A stretch of 64,000 bases of DNA from Pogona vitticeps. Its lineage: Eukaryota > Chordata > Lepidosauria > Squamata > Agamidae. Of this stretch, positions 11,801-22,079 are shown one piece after another; position 1 is the stretch's first letter, and each line of letters begins with the position of its first letter. Below the pieces are notes generated by a model. That model ran no database searches and had not been told where the DNA came from. It saw only the letters and a program-made list of their open reading frames with translations. The position numbers and the translations under genes were made by a program. The DNA lies in NCBI RefSeq assembly GCF_051106095.1, contig NC_135787.1:170833001-170897000 (forward strand), in the 5' to 3' direction.

Positions 11801-14800
11801 GGGGGGTAATGATGAGCCAGAGACGGAAGCAGAGGGGAGTTCCGAAGCTGTGGTGGAAACCTTAACCACAGACAGCCGATTTGGACAAGAGCAAAAGGCA
11901 GACGCCACTCTCCAAAAGTGTTTTGAACAGGTGACTGACGCCCAGCTAACACCTGAAACCCCAGTGAGATTTCTAGAGAAAAAGGGGATTTTGTATAGAG
12001 AGACCCTGAGGAATATCTCAAAAGGGGGAGATGGGATCCGAAGTCAGCTAGTGGTACCTGAAAAGTATCGCCCCATGATCTTACAAAGGGGGCACTCTGA
12101 CATGTTTGCTGCGCACTTAGGGGTGAACAAAACACAGCAGAGAATCACACAGAATTTTTACTGGCCTGAAGTAGGAAAGCAGATCAAAGAGTTCTGTAAA
12201 CAATGTGATGTGTGTCAGAGGCAGGGGAATAACCGTGACAGGACCAAAGCAAAGTTGTGCCCTTTGCCTGTGATTGACACTCCGTTCAAATGCATAGGGG
12301 TGGATATTGTGGGACCTTTGCCCAAGGCCACAAAGAGGGGGAACAGGTTCATTCTCACCATTGTGGACCATGCCACAAGGTACCCTGAAGCCATACCCTT
12401 GACTAACATTGAAACTAACACAGTGGCAGATGCCTTGGTGGGGTATATGTCCAGGATGGGATTTGCCTCAGAAATAATCACAGATTTGGGAGCATCGTTC
12501 ACATCGAAGCTCATGAAACGCTTATGGCAAATCTGTGGAATTAAGCACAAGGAAACCACTGCCTATCACCCTGAAAGTAATGGGTTAACTGAGAAGTTCA
12601 ATGGGACTCTAATGCGCATGATTAGGGCTTACTTGGCAGAGAATCCAAACAATTGGGACCAGAGGCTGCAATCCCTTTTGTTTGCTTATCGATCAGTGCC
12701 ACAAGCCAGTACCGGGTTCAGTCCATTTGAACTTTTATTTGGGAGAAGGGTGAAAGGGCCCCTTGATTTGATCAAACAAAATTGGGAGCAGATCACCCAG
12801 GATGACCCACAAGACGTTGTGACATACATAGACACCTTGATGAATGACCTAAAGAGAAATCTAGAGCTGGCAGCAGAAAACCTGCAAGCTCAGAAGGTCA
12901 GACAGAAAACATGGTATGACCACAAAGCTAGAGAGAGGCACTTTGACCCAGGGGAGGAAGTGCTTTGGCCTAGGCTCTGCAAAGAGAACAAACTGCAGCT
13001 GGGTAGCCCAGAAATAAAATACTTGGGTCACATAGTAGGGGGGGGGAGTGATAAAACCCCTAGAGGCCAAAATAGAAGCAGTTCGTGATTGGCCCAGACC
13101 CAACACCAAGAAAAAAGTCAAATCATTTCTTGGGTTGGTGGGCTACTACAGAAAGTTCATCCCGAGGTTTAGCGAGATTGCGGCTCCACTGACCGATCTG
13201 ACGAGGAAGAAGGCTGATGACCGCATCCCGTGGACCAGCGACTGTGAGGCGGCGTTCCAGAGGTTGAAGCAGGCGCTCATCAACTATCCAGTGCTGCGTG
13301 CTCCAGACTTCGACCGGGAGTTCATCATCTACACCGATGCGTCTAACAGCGGGGTAGGAGCAGTTCTTTGCCAGGAGGATGAGAATGGTGACCAGCATCC
13401 AGTGTCCTACCTGAGTAGGAAACTCCAGAAAGGTGAGAGACATTTGGCAACCGTGGAGAAGGAGTGTCTGGCAATAGTCTACGCGATCCAGAAGGCCAAG
13501 CCTTACATCTGGGGAAGACATTTTGTTCTGTGCACTGACCATTCACCACTGCAATGGTTAAAGACAATGAAAACCCACAATAGCAAACTTATGAGGTGGG
13601 CTTTAAACCTGCAGGACTATGACTTTGAAGTGAAGGTGGTCAGAGGGTCAGTGAACTGTGTTGCTGACGCCTTGTCAAGAAGACCTGAAGAATGAAGACG
13701 GCGAAAGAAACATGGACTATGTATATATTTTGATGACAAAAAGTTAAATGTACCTGTTTTTTGAACTTGGTTTGTATGAATAAAGGTAACTTGATGTAAT
13801 GTATATGGTAAATGTTAATGTTAAATGCCTAATTGATATGGTTAACTTAGAATGTAAGTATAAGTAAGTATGATATTGTATGTATAACTGTTTTTGTGTG
13901 TTTTATCCAGGTTGTTTCTTTGGTGAAAAGCACCTTAGCTTTCCCCCTACAAAACAACTTATAAAAGGGGAGGTGTTACATACAGCACTGATGTTACCTG
14001 TCTGTCATGGGTTTGGAGGGAAAGTTCCATCCTATGGGGAGTGGAAGGCGGGACATCAGGAGGAGGGGCTGTACTGTATATATATGTGGAGCGTGTGTGG
14101 AGAGAAGAGAAGAAGAAGCAGCAGCTGGGAAGAAGAAGCTGGTGTGGGAGTCTGTGTGTCAGACAGGGTACTACTGTGTGTCAGTCAGTACCAACCTGAT
14201 AGGTTCAGGTGTCTGTATGGTTAGCCAGAACTGATAGGTTCAGGGTCTGTGCTTCAAGTTAAGTGTTCTGTGTGAACCAAACGGTGTGTATGTATGAATG
14301 AGACTAAGCCACGTTACTATATCTTATTCACCTGATCATTTTATTTTCCCTGTGTGTTGTTTCAAATAAACCTTATTCTTTTATTTGTTGAAAATCCATC
14401 CCTGGTCTGTGTGACTTCTTATAGGGAATGGTTGGTGGCAGCTTAGTTAACGTGTGGCAGATCCCAGTAGGTCTGGGTTTGTCACAGACCTCCTTCCCAG
14501 GAACCCAATATGGCCTGTACAATACCTACTTGCCAGCACACTTGGGCCACATTTGGCAGCAGAAGACAAATTCATTAATTAGTGAGTTTAATTCTTATGG
14601 GGTTTTTTTCCTGATAAAACAAGATGTGCTGAGATGGAATGGATGTTTGAAAGGACAGACCTTGAACAAGTTTCTTTTCTTTCCACTACAAATCCCAGTA
14701 TACCTCCAGTCACCAGAGCTGTTTGGTGCTCTTTTCTTTGGTTCATTCAATTTGATTCCATGCTGAGAAATACCAAGAGATTTCCTCAGACTCATCAGCC

Positions 14801-17800
14801 AACTCAAGGCTTCAAAGCCTCCAGAACTTGGAAAAGTCACTTTTCTGGATTTTAACTAAGTGGTGATTTCTGAGAGCAGCACTCCCAGACTGGGAAGTCC
14901 TTCAAGTTCTACTAAAGGATGGCCTTAGGAGCATTATTTTGCTTCTTCTTTTTTCTTCGAAAATTCCCTCTTTCCCTTCCATCTCCTTCCCAATCACTCC
15001 ACTATCAAAGGTTAACAGCAGCAGAGAGACCAGTGGGCAGAAATGAGCAGGAGGGGGACAGAGGCCATTTATGTACTGCCCACCTTGGTATAGTAGCAGG
15101 AGCCAAGGAAGTTGGTTTGAAATGCAAATTAGGGGCAGAGCATGAATGTCAAGACTGGAACCTTTTTTTGCAAGATTTTATTTAAAATAAAACACTACAA
15201 AACTGACAAAATAAAAAGACTTCAACACTAGAAATCACTACAAATCAACAAAAAACAAACAAACAACAAAAGCAAAAAATAACCCACTACTGGCTAAAGA
15301 CAAGCCCTCCCCCCTTTGGAGTCAGAGATTCCAACATTGTTTGGCTCTCGGATTTCTCCAGTTGGTTTCCAGTGAGAACTGAATACAGGACTGGAACTTC
15401 TAAAGAGTCCCTCTAGTAAGGCCACAGGTAAGAAGCAGGGGTTTTTAAATTACATCTTCCAGAATTCCTCAACCAGCATCACAGCAGCAATACTAGCTGT
15501 GGAATTCCAGGAGATGCAGTCTAAAAAAGGCACTGACTTGTCATCTCAGAGTGGGGCTGTCAGGTCTACCATGGGTCAGCACCTGAAATGCAGGAGGTGG
15601 AGTCTGAGAACAAAGAGATGAAGCCAACATTCACTCTAATTTTCAGCCCCACTGGGTGGGGCTCTGCCCCTTGCACATGCGACTTCAGCCCCATATGTAG
15701 GGTTCTGTTGCAACTAGAAACAAAGGGGCTGGAAAAAATCACTGTGGGTGCACAGAGGAGGAAGAACCCTGGACGGAGGGGGACAGAGTTGTGCATGCGC
15801 ACACAGGCTCACAACTTAGAGGGAACCTTGGATGGCTCTTAGCTTATTAAGCGGTGGAGCCTGGTGGAATAAAGTACCAGGTTAGGTATTTGTTTAGCTG
15901 TGAATCTCACCTTCTCCCCCTTATCACCTACCCAATGATTTCCTTCCTTCCTTTGTGACAGGTTTTGAAAATTAAGGCAATCTGGACTGATGAGCAAGCA
16001 GAGCAAGCAGTCTCTTCACCCAAAAGAAAGTAAGTGGTACTTGGTTCTTGACATTTACCATGCAGCTCAGAGAGCCTATAGTCTTTTAACTGAAACATAT
16101 TTGGCAGTCTTTCTAAAAGAATGCAAAGCCTTGGACATAGAGAAGCAAGTAGTAGACCCTTCTGAACCCACTCACCCATCCAATCAATAGCCAACAAAAT
16201 CCGCAAGGACTCGCCTCTGACCCACCAAGTCAAGAGGAAAACTTTGGGCCCTTGCCATTTGTAAACAATTGGAAGTCAGAACACTTTCTGATCTGTTGCA
16301 AATCACTTAGAAAACATTATGGTAGCCTTCTATTTGAAAGGTTATCCAGTCCATCACTGATTTAGATTAAGAACACTAAGGAGCAATGGAAGGAAAGCAG
16401 GAACTTTGAAGATGCTGTCCATAGTTTAGCATCTCCTGGAAGAGTTCAGTTCAACACAATCTTCCCACCTCGAGTGAGATGAATTGCAGGTGCTTTTAAA
16501 ATATAAACCTAATTCCCAATTTTGAATCTGTGCATGGAAATTATGCACATTTTTATGTAGATCACCATCAGGTTTTGGTTTCATTTCACCTGCATCTCAG
16601 ATGCACAAAAGCTGTAGAAAGCAGAGCTGCCATCCAGTTTACCACTCATTTATGATTGATGGGGTGGATGGCATAACAGGGGCAATGGTGAGGAAACTAA
16701 TGGTGGGCAGGGCCTGGGGGAAAAGTAGGGTCAAGGGCAGAAGGGGCTATTAGAGATGGGGGTGTTCATATTCGTATGCGAATATCCCTCCACAGGTGGA
16801 ATCAATGAGGGTCCGGTCCCATAGGGCCAGACTGTCCACTCACCATTTCGCTGCTGATGCGAGCTGGACGGAAGCCTTCCTATCGCGCCATTGTCCACCA
16901 TGGATTAGCCACTCTGCAACCTGCCAGGAGTAGCTAATTTATTGCAGACAATGGCGTGATAGGAAGGCTTTGTTGAGCTTGCATCAGCAGTGAAATGGTG
17001 AGTGGACAGTCTGGCCCCATGGGACCACACCCTCATTATTTCCACGACTGAGGAGCCTAACACTGAGGGAGGCCCGGAAGGAAAAAACAAGAAACTGGGC
17101 CTTCTTGGTGGTGGCTCCTCATCTCTGGAACAATCTCCCTCCTGAGATTCGCATGGCCCCTTCCCTAGTCATCTTCAAATGCCAATTGAAAACCTGGTTA
17201 TTCAAGCAACCCTTCCCTCCATCCACTGTTTGAATTTTGGTTTTTTTTTTTTTCTGCCATCTTGGATCATAATTTTTTTTAAAGTAATATATTGTCATTT
17301 TAAATTGTTATATGTCATGTTGTTACCCGTCCAGAGTCTATATGACTAGATGGGCGGGCTATAAGTGTAATAAATAAATAAATATATTCGCAGAAAGAAT
17401 GAGTGAGGCTGACACTCCCTAACCCCTATACCACTCAATTACTCCACAATTCAGTTGGGGAGCAGAAAAATACACCTTACTCTCCAAATTAGCCACAGTT
17501 CTACTTGCTGCTCCTTCCTTCTATGCCTTTGTTTCAAGACCGGCCACTTGGCTTGCCAAGTTTAAGGTAGCGACATCTACCTGAGGTCTACACATAATTT
17601 GCTGAAATGTAGATTCTAAGTGTTCAGAAAAAGCTCATAGATTCACCCCATGGCAGATATTACTCTGAATAATGAAGAAGTGTAGACAATGCCCTCACAG
17701 TTTTCCAAAAAATGAAGTTTCTCATGAAAACTTCCACTTTGTGTTAGTTCAGATTCTCCTTTTTTCCTTTCTTTGCTATTCCATCTTGGTAATCCTCTCT

Positions 17801-17916
17801 TTAAATTAATTGTTTTAAACTGAAATTGTAATTTTATGATTTTATATATTTTTATACTGTTCTGTTTTATTTTGTAAGCCGCCCCGAATAGACATGGTCT
17901 AGAGGGGTAGGGTAAA

Positions 17917-17967
<51 letters not shown>

Positions 17968-20900
17968 CAAACAAACAAACAAACAAACAAACAAACAAAC
18001 AAACAAACAAACAAACAAACAAATTCACACTTTCAGGAAGTGCAATTTTATTTTAGAGACCCAATGCGCTATAGTGGATATGGAGGAACAAACTAGGACT
18101 TAGGAGACCTGGAAAAGCTATGTTAGGATCGTTACAAGTTAGTTCTGACTTAATGATGCATAACACACATATACACATTTTAATGCTAAAATAGGGTTTT
18201 TGTTTCCCGAGTGCGTTCTTTTTCCTATTTTGCAACCCTAATTTGGTAGAAAGGGTCTTTGAGGGGTAGCAAACATTGCTAGGTGAGTCACAAACGCAAC
18301 CTGGCTGCCCCACTCCTCACATTGCACTTTCCCTGAGAGAAATGTTCTCAGCCTTTTCCTCTTTGTGAAGAATTTGCTTTTCCTCTCCTACCTAGCACTG
18401 AGTCACACTTCTCCTGCCCTTTTTGTCTTTCTGCATGTAGAAGTGCCTCCAGCCTCTGCAACTTCTCTGGAGCTTCCACCTCCTCCCTAGATAGTTCCTC
18501 ATCAACATCCTCCTCTGATGATGAAGCATCAAGCCTGCTGGAGGATGCTTCCCTCTGTACCACCAACGCCACCATGGCATCTAGCAGCACCTATGTGGAG
18601 GAGGCTTGGTGGGAGAATTGGGAGCCCGGGGTTGCTTCTGAGGAAGGACAAGAGCAAGCAAAAAGAGACATCTTCCAAGAGGAGAGGATAGTCGTGCCTA
18701 AGCTACCTATCGAGAGCACTCACCATCAGCCTCGTGTTCCTTGCCTTGTTCTTGGTGCAAGAACAAGGCAGCACTTGGAGTATCACGTCAACCAAAAGCA
18801 CCTACAGACACTCTTGGGAGGGGCCACGCCCTTCACCCACCCCCTGGCCAAGCTGAATGACCGTGGAACAGGCCAGCAAGAACTATTTTCCACCAGAGCT
18901 CCTCTGAGGGAGGATATCCTCCAACCTAGATCTCCTTCAACACTTCCTTTCAAGATAGCAAGTGTTTCCCAAGCCACTCAAATGGGGAAGGCAGAGGAAA
19001 AGAGATGGACTGAAGCAGTATCCGACAACAGCTACTCGCCTGCTCTGTTCAGTTTTACAAAGGATGATTTGAGAAGCAGTAGCAGGACTAAAGAACCCCT
19101 TTCTTTACTAAGGGACCACCTGCCAGTCTGCCATGACAGTCTCAAGACACAAAGGACCCATCAGGATCCTCATGTTATTCTTTCCCGATCACCTCTTCCA
19201 AGAAGCAGTGGTACACAAGTCAAGATCTCTCCATTGCCAAAAGGCTTAGGAATTGTGAAAAAGACCACCAAGCTTTTGGAGAGAATGATTAAAAAAGGAG
19301 AGTCCTATCAGGAGAAGAGGGTAGTCTTGCCTAAGCTACCTATCAAGAGCACTCACCATCAGCCACGTGTTCCTTGCCTTGATCTTGGTGCAAGAACAAG
19401 GCAGCGCTTGGAGCATCACATCAACAAAAAGCACCTACAGGCACTCTTGGGAGAGGCCACACCCTTCACCCTCCCCCTGGCCAAGCTGGTTGACCGTGGA
19501 ACAGGCCAGCAAGGATTATTTTCCAAGCAAGATGGGTCCACAGGAAAACCTGGCTCAGCCAAGGGAAAATTCAAAGCTATCTCTCTCACGCAGCAGCTGA
19601 GACAGGAAGTTTTCCAACAACTGCCTGAGGTGCATCTCCACGTCAAGCCCCTCCAGTCCGTTGAAAGAAATAGTGAGAACACTTCACAGGAATCTGAACC
19701 CCAGACCTTGAGGGAGGAGCTCCTCCAGTCTGTACCTCTGCTCTCTTTGATGACAGCAAGTGACTCCCGAGTCACACTAAAGAGCAGTGCAGAGGAAAAC
19801 AAATTGGCCAATGACAGGTCCTGGTCTGCTTTGATTTGTCCAGAGGACGCTGTGAAAAGTAATGGCCGGACTACAGATGCCCCATGTCCTCTGAGGGACC
19901 ACCTGCCAGTCGCTTGTGATGGTTATGCGATAGCGAGTACTCATCCGGACGAGGGCCAAGACAGCCATTCTCATGGAATGGACTCGGCCAAGAGCTGTGG
20001 AGGAGCTAAAGATCCCAAGCTAGCGAAGGTGCCTGAAAAGAGCTCCTTCAAAGAGAAGGACATCTTTGAATGCCAAACCCAATTGCAGTTGACAACAACA
20101 GTGACCTCCCAGGAGACCAGTGTGGAAACCTTCTCCCAACAAACTATTGTCACAGAAAGTTCTGGCAAAGCTAAGCACGGGCCTACTATAATTACTCCTC
20201 TGCCTCAAAGGCCATCTGTTTTCCAGCCTGGAGGGAAGGAATCCCACTGCGCTCAAACTCACCCGCCCTCTGCCACTTCCCTGAAAAAAGGGTGTGCTGT
20301 CCAAGGCTCACGGAAGGGCAGAAGTGGGGATGGGAGGGTATCCCTAGGCGACGAAAGGATGCCAAACAGCCACACCCCTGGACAGCAGATATCTTCTTTT
20401 CAGTCGGAGCAGCTAAGGCACGGCGGCAATCAAGGGACAGTCATAGCACCCTTACCACCAACGTTCCAGGAGCCCCCTAGAGGTCTCTCACGCCATCAGC
20501 TGGAATGCTCCATTCTTGCCTCTCTGAGTGTGAAGCAAGTGGTCAAGGATCTACGGCAGTGTGTGATACGAGGTTTGGAAATAGTTGACGGGGTGTTAAG
20601 GGCCGAGTATCCCATCTGCAGTTCTTGTGGGACCTGCAGCCCCTGTTGTTCCCATCCTCGTTCTGAACATGACCCTCTCCTACATATTTACCCACAGGAA
20701 ACTGGGCGTAATGGGCAGGTCCACATGCATCTGACCTGCCAACTAAAAATCAAGCAGACCCATGCCAAAAACTGGGGCCTGCTGAAGATTGGAGGAGTGA
20801 ATGTTCTGAAGAAACAGAAAAAGGAGCCAGACTGCGACAGTAGCAGTGAATGGGAAAGTATTCCAGTTGAATGGCCCTCTGGGGATCAGGGGAAGCTGCT

Positions 20901-21711
20901 CAATTCAGTGGCCAAACAAGATCATGAGGGGACTATATGCCAGGCCCAAAGAGATGTTTCTGACAGACGAAGATCCAAAGTGAAGTCCTCTTTGCCATTG
21001 AGTGAACCCCAGCAGTTACAGCAGGCACCAGCAAGAGGAAAGCAAGACCAGGCCAAGCAGCACCCAAACTACAATAAATCTTCCAAAACTAGGCGTTGCC
21101 AGAAGTTTAAGCATTCTGTGCTCAGTTCCATGAGCTTGGATCAGTTGGTGAAGGATCTACATCCGAGCATACATCGTGGCTCAGAAAAGAAACGTCAGGA
21201 GCTGAAGTCTGAATGCTCTGTATGCTGTCTGTGTGGCAGCTGCCGACCCAGCTGCCTCCACCCTCATAGCCTGGAAGACGGCACCCTCCTTCTCTACCCT
21301 CGGTTGGCTGTGCGTGATGGGCAACTGCGCATGGATTTAGAGTTCTATCTAAAGATGAAGAGGCACCATGCAAGGAAATGGGGGCTGATGAAGGCAACGG
21401 AAGCACATACAGTGCAGACACCACACCCTCAAGGAGAAGCCAAATTCCATCTTTCCTCCCTAACTGAAAGGTGGTCAGTAAAGAGAAGAACTGAGGTTAA
21501 TTCTCCCCAGCCATCTTACATTCACCAGCCCCTGAAGCATGTACAGGTGAAAGCAGAACATCATCAGATGGACAACTGTGAGGGGGAAAATGCTAGTACC
21601 ACCAAGCTGCCCACAAAATTCATGAAAAAGATGCAGCTTTCTATTAAGGAGGCCTGGCAGAAACATGTAAACAAGTTTACTGAAAAACCACAGAAACATC
21701 GAGGACTTTGA
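8805..21711 (+). CDS. SPATA31-like membrane-anchored protein, three exons, 1139 aa
   Basis: Proposed exons are 8805-8885, 15962-16029 and 18441-21711. They total 3420 nt, which is 1139 codons plus TGA. Donors are GTAAGA and GTAAGT. Acceptors are pyrimidine tracts ending GACAG and GTAG. Exon 1 ends in phase 0 and exon 2 in phase 2, and exon 3 needs exactly two carried bases, so the frame runs through. The protein has an N-terminal hydrophobic anchor (residues about 7-27), a short basic stretch, a Ser-rich acidic region, and two near-identical modules (about 136-200 and 347-411). It ends with two cysteine-rich modules (about 735-832 and 938-1034). The motif LEHHINKKHLQALLG resembles the recurrent LEQHI(R/K)K...WG motif of SPATA31 proteins, which are testis-expressed and likewise have an N-terminal membrane segment and one giant last exon. 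That family link is inference. An alternative start at 18574 has a perfect Kozak context (GCCACCATGG) and would give 1045 residues without the anchor. Function is unknown. Confidence 0.6.
9010..9158 (+). repeat. Squamate LINE-type 3' tail
   Basis: It contains TTGTAAGCCGCCCCGAGTAGAC and TCTAGAGGGGTGGGGTATAAA-type blocks followed by an A/T-rich simple tail. The same blocks occur at 17810-17916, so this is a dispersed family. No coding part remains here. Confidence 0.55.
9169..9681 (+). repeat. 5' LTR of the Gypsy element
   Basis: It begins TGTTACATAC and ends TTTGTCACA. It contains a TATATATA-type promoter stretch near 9273 and an AATAAA signal near 9561. It is the same length as the 3' LTR. 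Confidence 0.92.
10102..11136 (+). pseudogene. Gag part of the Gypsy element (fossil)
   Basis: The N-terminal part is a charged coiled coil rich in Glu and Arg (roughly codons 65-130). It is followed by an alpha-helical capsid-like region related to the SCAN-type gag of Gmr1-like elements. A start within it at about 10135 looks more natural than the first ATG. It belongs to a broken element. Confidence 0.75.
11133..13088 (+). pseudogene. Zinc knuckle, protease-like and integrase part of the Gypsy element (fossil)
   Basis: A CCHC zinc knuckle lies at about 11205-11250. A region of protease-like position follows. Then come the integrase zinc-binding region (about 12090-12220) and the catalytic core (about 12290-12620), with the usual Ty3 integrase C-terminal region after that. 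It belongs to a broken element. Confidence 0.8.
13048..13695 (+). pseudogene. RT connection and RNase H part of the Gypsy element (fossil)
   Basis: The sequence FLGLVGYYRKFIP marks the end of a Ty3-type reverse transcriptase. The RNase H that follows has recognisable YTDAS and CTDHSPLQWL regions and ends with ADALSRRP. It lies downstream of the integrase. It belongs to a broken element. Confidence 0.82.
13974..14486 (+). repeat. 3' LTR of the Gypsy element
   Basis: It is identical to the 5' LTR except for about four positions, all within the last 45 bases. It is preceded by a polypurine tract and followed by the target duplication GACCT. Confidence 0.92.
14492..15961 (+). other. Remainder of intron 1 of the SPATA31-like gene
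   Basis: No repeat family or gene is firmly recognised. A-rich sequence lies at about 15180-15290. The stretch ends in the pyrimidine-rich acceptor of exon 2. Confidence 0.4.
15962..16029 (+). CDS. SPATA31-like gene, exon 2
   Basis: A strong acceptor (long pyrimidine run ending GACAG) and a consensus donor GTAAGT bracket 68 nt that are open in the needed frame. They encode a charged linker ending PKRK. Entry phase is 0 and exit phase 2, matching exons 1 and 3. Confidence 0.5.
16030..16750 (+). other. Intron 2 of the SPATA31-like gene, first part
   Basis: No recognised gene or repeat was found between the donor at 16030 and the hAT-like end at 16751. Confidence 0.4.
16751..17044. mobile_element. 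Fold-back hAT-like element, right end lost
   Basis: It begins TAGAGATGGGGG, the terminus seen at 40110 and 60130. Two arms of about 90 bases (about 16806-16900 and 16945-17036) are near-perfect reverse complements with a spacer of about 45 bases, so the single strand would fold into a long hairpin. The expected right terminus is replaced by LINE 3'-end sequence. Confidence 0.55.
17045..17390 (+). mobile_element. LINE 3' end
   Basis: The plus strand encodes remnants of the C-terminal LINE motif for a loading region (LVAPLWNSLPPEIR-like, with frame damage). This is followed by a 3' UTR ending GGGCGGGCTATAAGTGTAATAAATAAAT. It directly abuts the right arm of the fold-back element, which suggests insertion into it. 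Confidence 0.6.
17810..18022 (+). repeat. LINE-type 3' tail with AATC and AAAC microsatellites
   Basis: The TTGTAAGCCGCCCCGAATAGAC and TCTAGAGGGGTAGGG blocks match the repeat at 9010-9158. They are followed by about 12 AATC units and then about 14 AAAC units. Confidence 0.65.
18023..18440 (+). other. End of intron 2 of the SPATA31-like gene
   Basis: Ends in the polypyrimidine acceptor (TTTTTGTCTTTCTGCATGTAG). The frame of exon 3 is open back to a TGA near 18334, so the acceptor could lie anywhere downstream of that; 18441 is the one whose phase fits exon 2. Confidence 0.35.
18441..21711 (+). CDS. SPATA31-like gene, exon 3 (giant terminal exon)
   Basis: This is a continuous open frame of 3271 nt ending in TGA at 21709-21711. 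From the in-frame ATG at 18574 alone it encodes 1045 residues. The frame opens with a Ser/Asp/Glu-rich region. Then comes a 65-residue module (nt 18697-18891) repeated almost exactly at 19330-19524, a long charged low-complexity middle, and two cysteine-rich modules (nt about 20494-20787 and 21103-21393). In each, a C-x2-C-x2-C type cluster is followed by LL(H/L)IYP or LLLYP, a G-Q-(V/L)-(H/R)-M segment and a (N/K)WGL motif. The C-terminus is basic. A frame this long without damage in a repeat-rich neighbourhood argues for a functional gene. No protein name is certain. Confidence 0.8.
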
Positions 21712-21754
21712 ATCTTCTTTTTTTCTATTCTAAAAAACAAACAAACCCTGCAAA

Positions 21755-21905
21755 TGGTTGTTGTGGGTTTTTCGGGCTCTTTGGCCGTGTTCTGAAGGTT
21801 GTTTTTCCTAACATTTCGCCAGTCTCTGTGCCGGCTGTCCAAGGCTCATGGAAGAACCACTTTCCGAACACGGCCAAAGAGCCCGATGAACCCACAACAA
21901 TCATC
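21755..21905. repeat. Palindromic short repeat (MITE-like)
   Basis: Two arms (about 21757-21808 and 21849-21903) are reverse complements, sharing GGGCTCTTTGGCCGTGTTC and its complement, with about 40 bases between them. The sequence resembles a palindromic repeat common in reptile genomes. It lies about 45 bases after the stop codon of the SPATA31-like frame, probably in its 3' UTR. Confidence 0.55.
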
Positions 21906-22079
21906 ATTTTCACCTTTGTAGAATTTGGGCTCCAAATCTCTCATCAGTTGGGTTGCCTTTTTTGTAGATCTCCAACTCTGCAAAACTGGTTTTAAGATTG
22001 GGCAGTATTCTATCTATAATTTATTTCACTAATGATAATAATTATATTGCATTTATAATTGAATGTCTTGGAATACTAT

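Larger units (their letters stand above)
9169..14486 (+). mobile_element. Gypsy (Ty3-type) LTR retrotransposon, Gmr1-like order
   Basis: The element has two 513-bp LTRs (9169-9681 and 13974-14486), flanked by the perfect 5-bp target duplication GACCT (9164-9168 and 14487-14491). A primer-binding-like site just after the 5' LTR resembles the end of a leucine tRNA. A purine-rich tract, AAAAGGGGAGG, lies just before the 3' LTR. Recognisable parts in order are a coiled-coil-rich gag, a CCHC zinc knuckle, integrase (zinc-binding and catalytic-core regions), then RNase H. Integrase before RT/RNase H is the unusual order of Gmr1-like Gypsy elements, the group from which the SCAN domain is thought to derive. 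The LTRs differ at about four positions, so insertion is recent, probably within a few million years. The copy is broken, with about two or three breaks. Confidence 0.9.
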
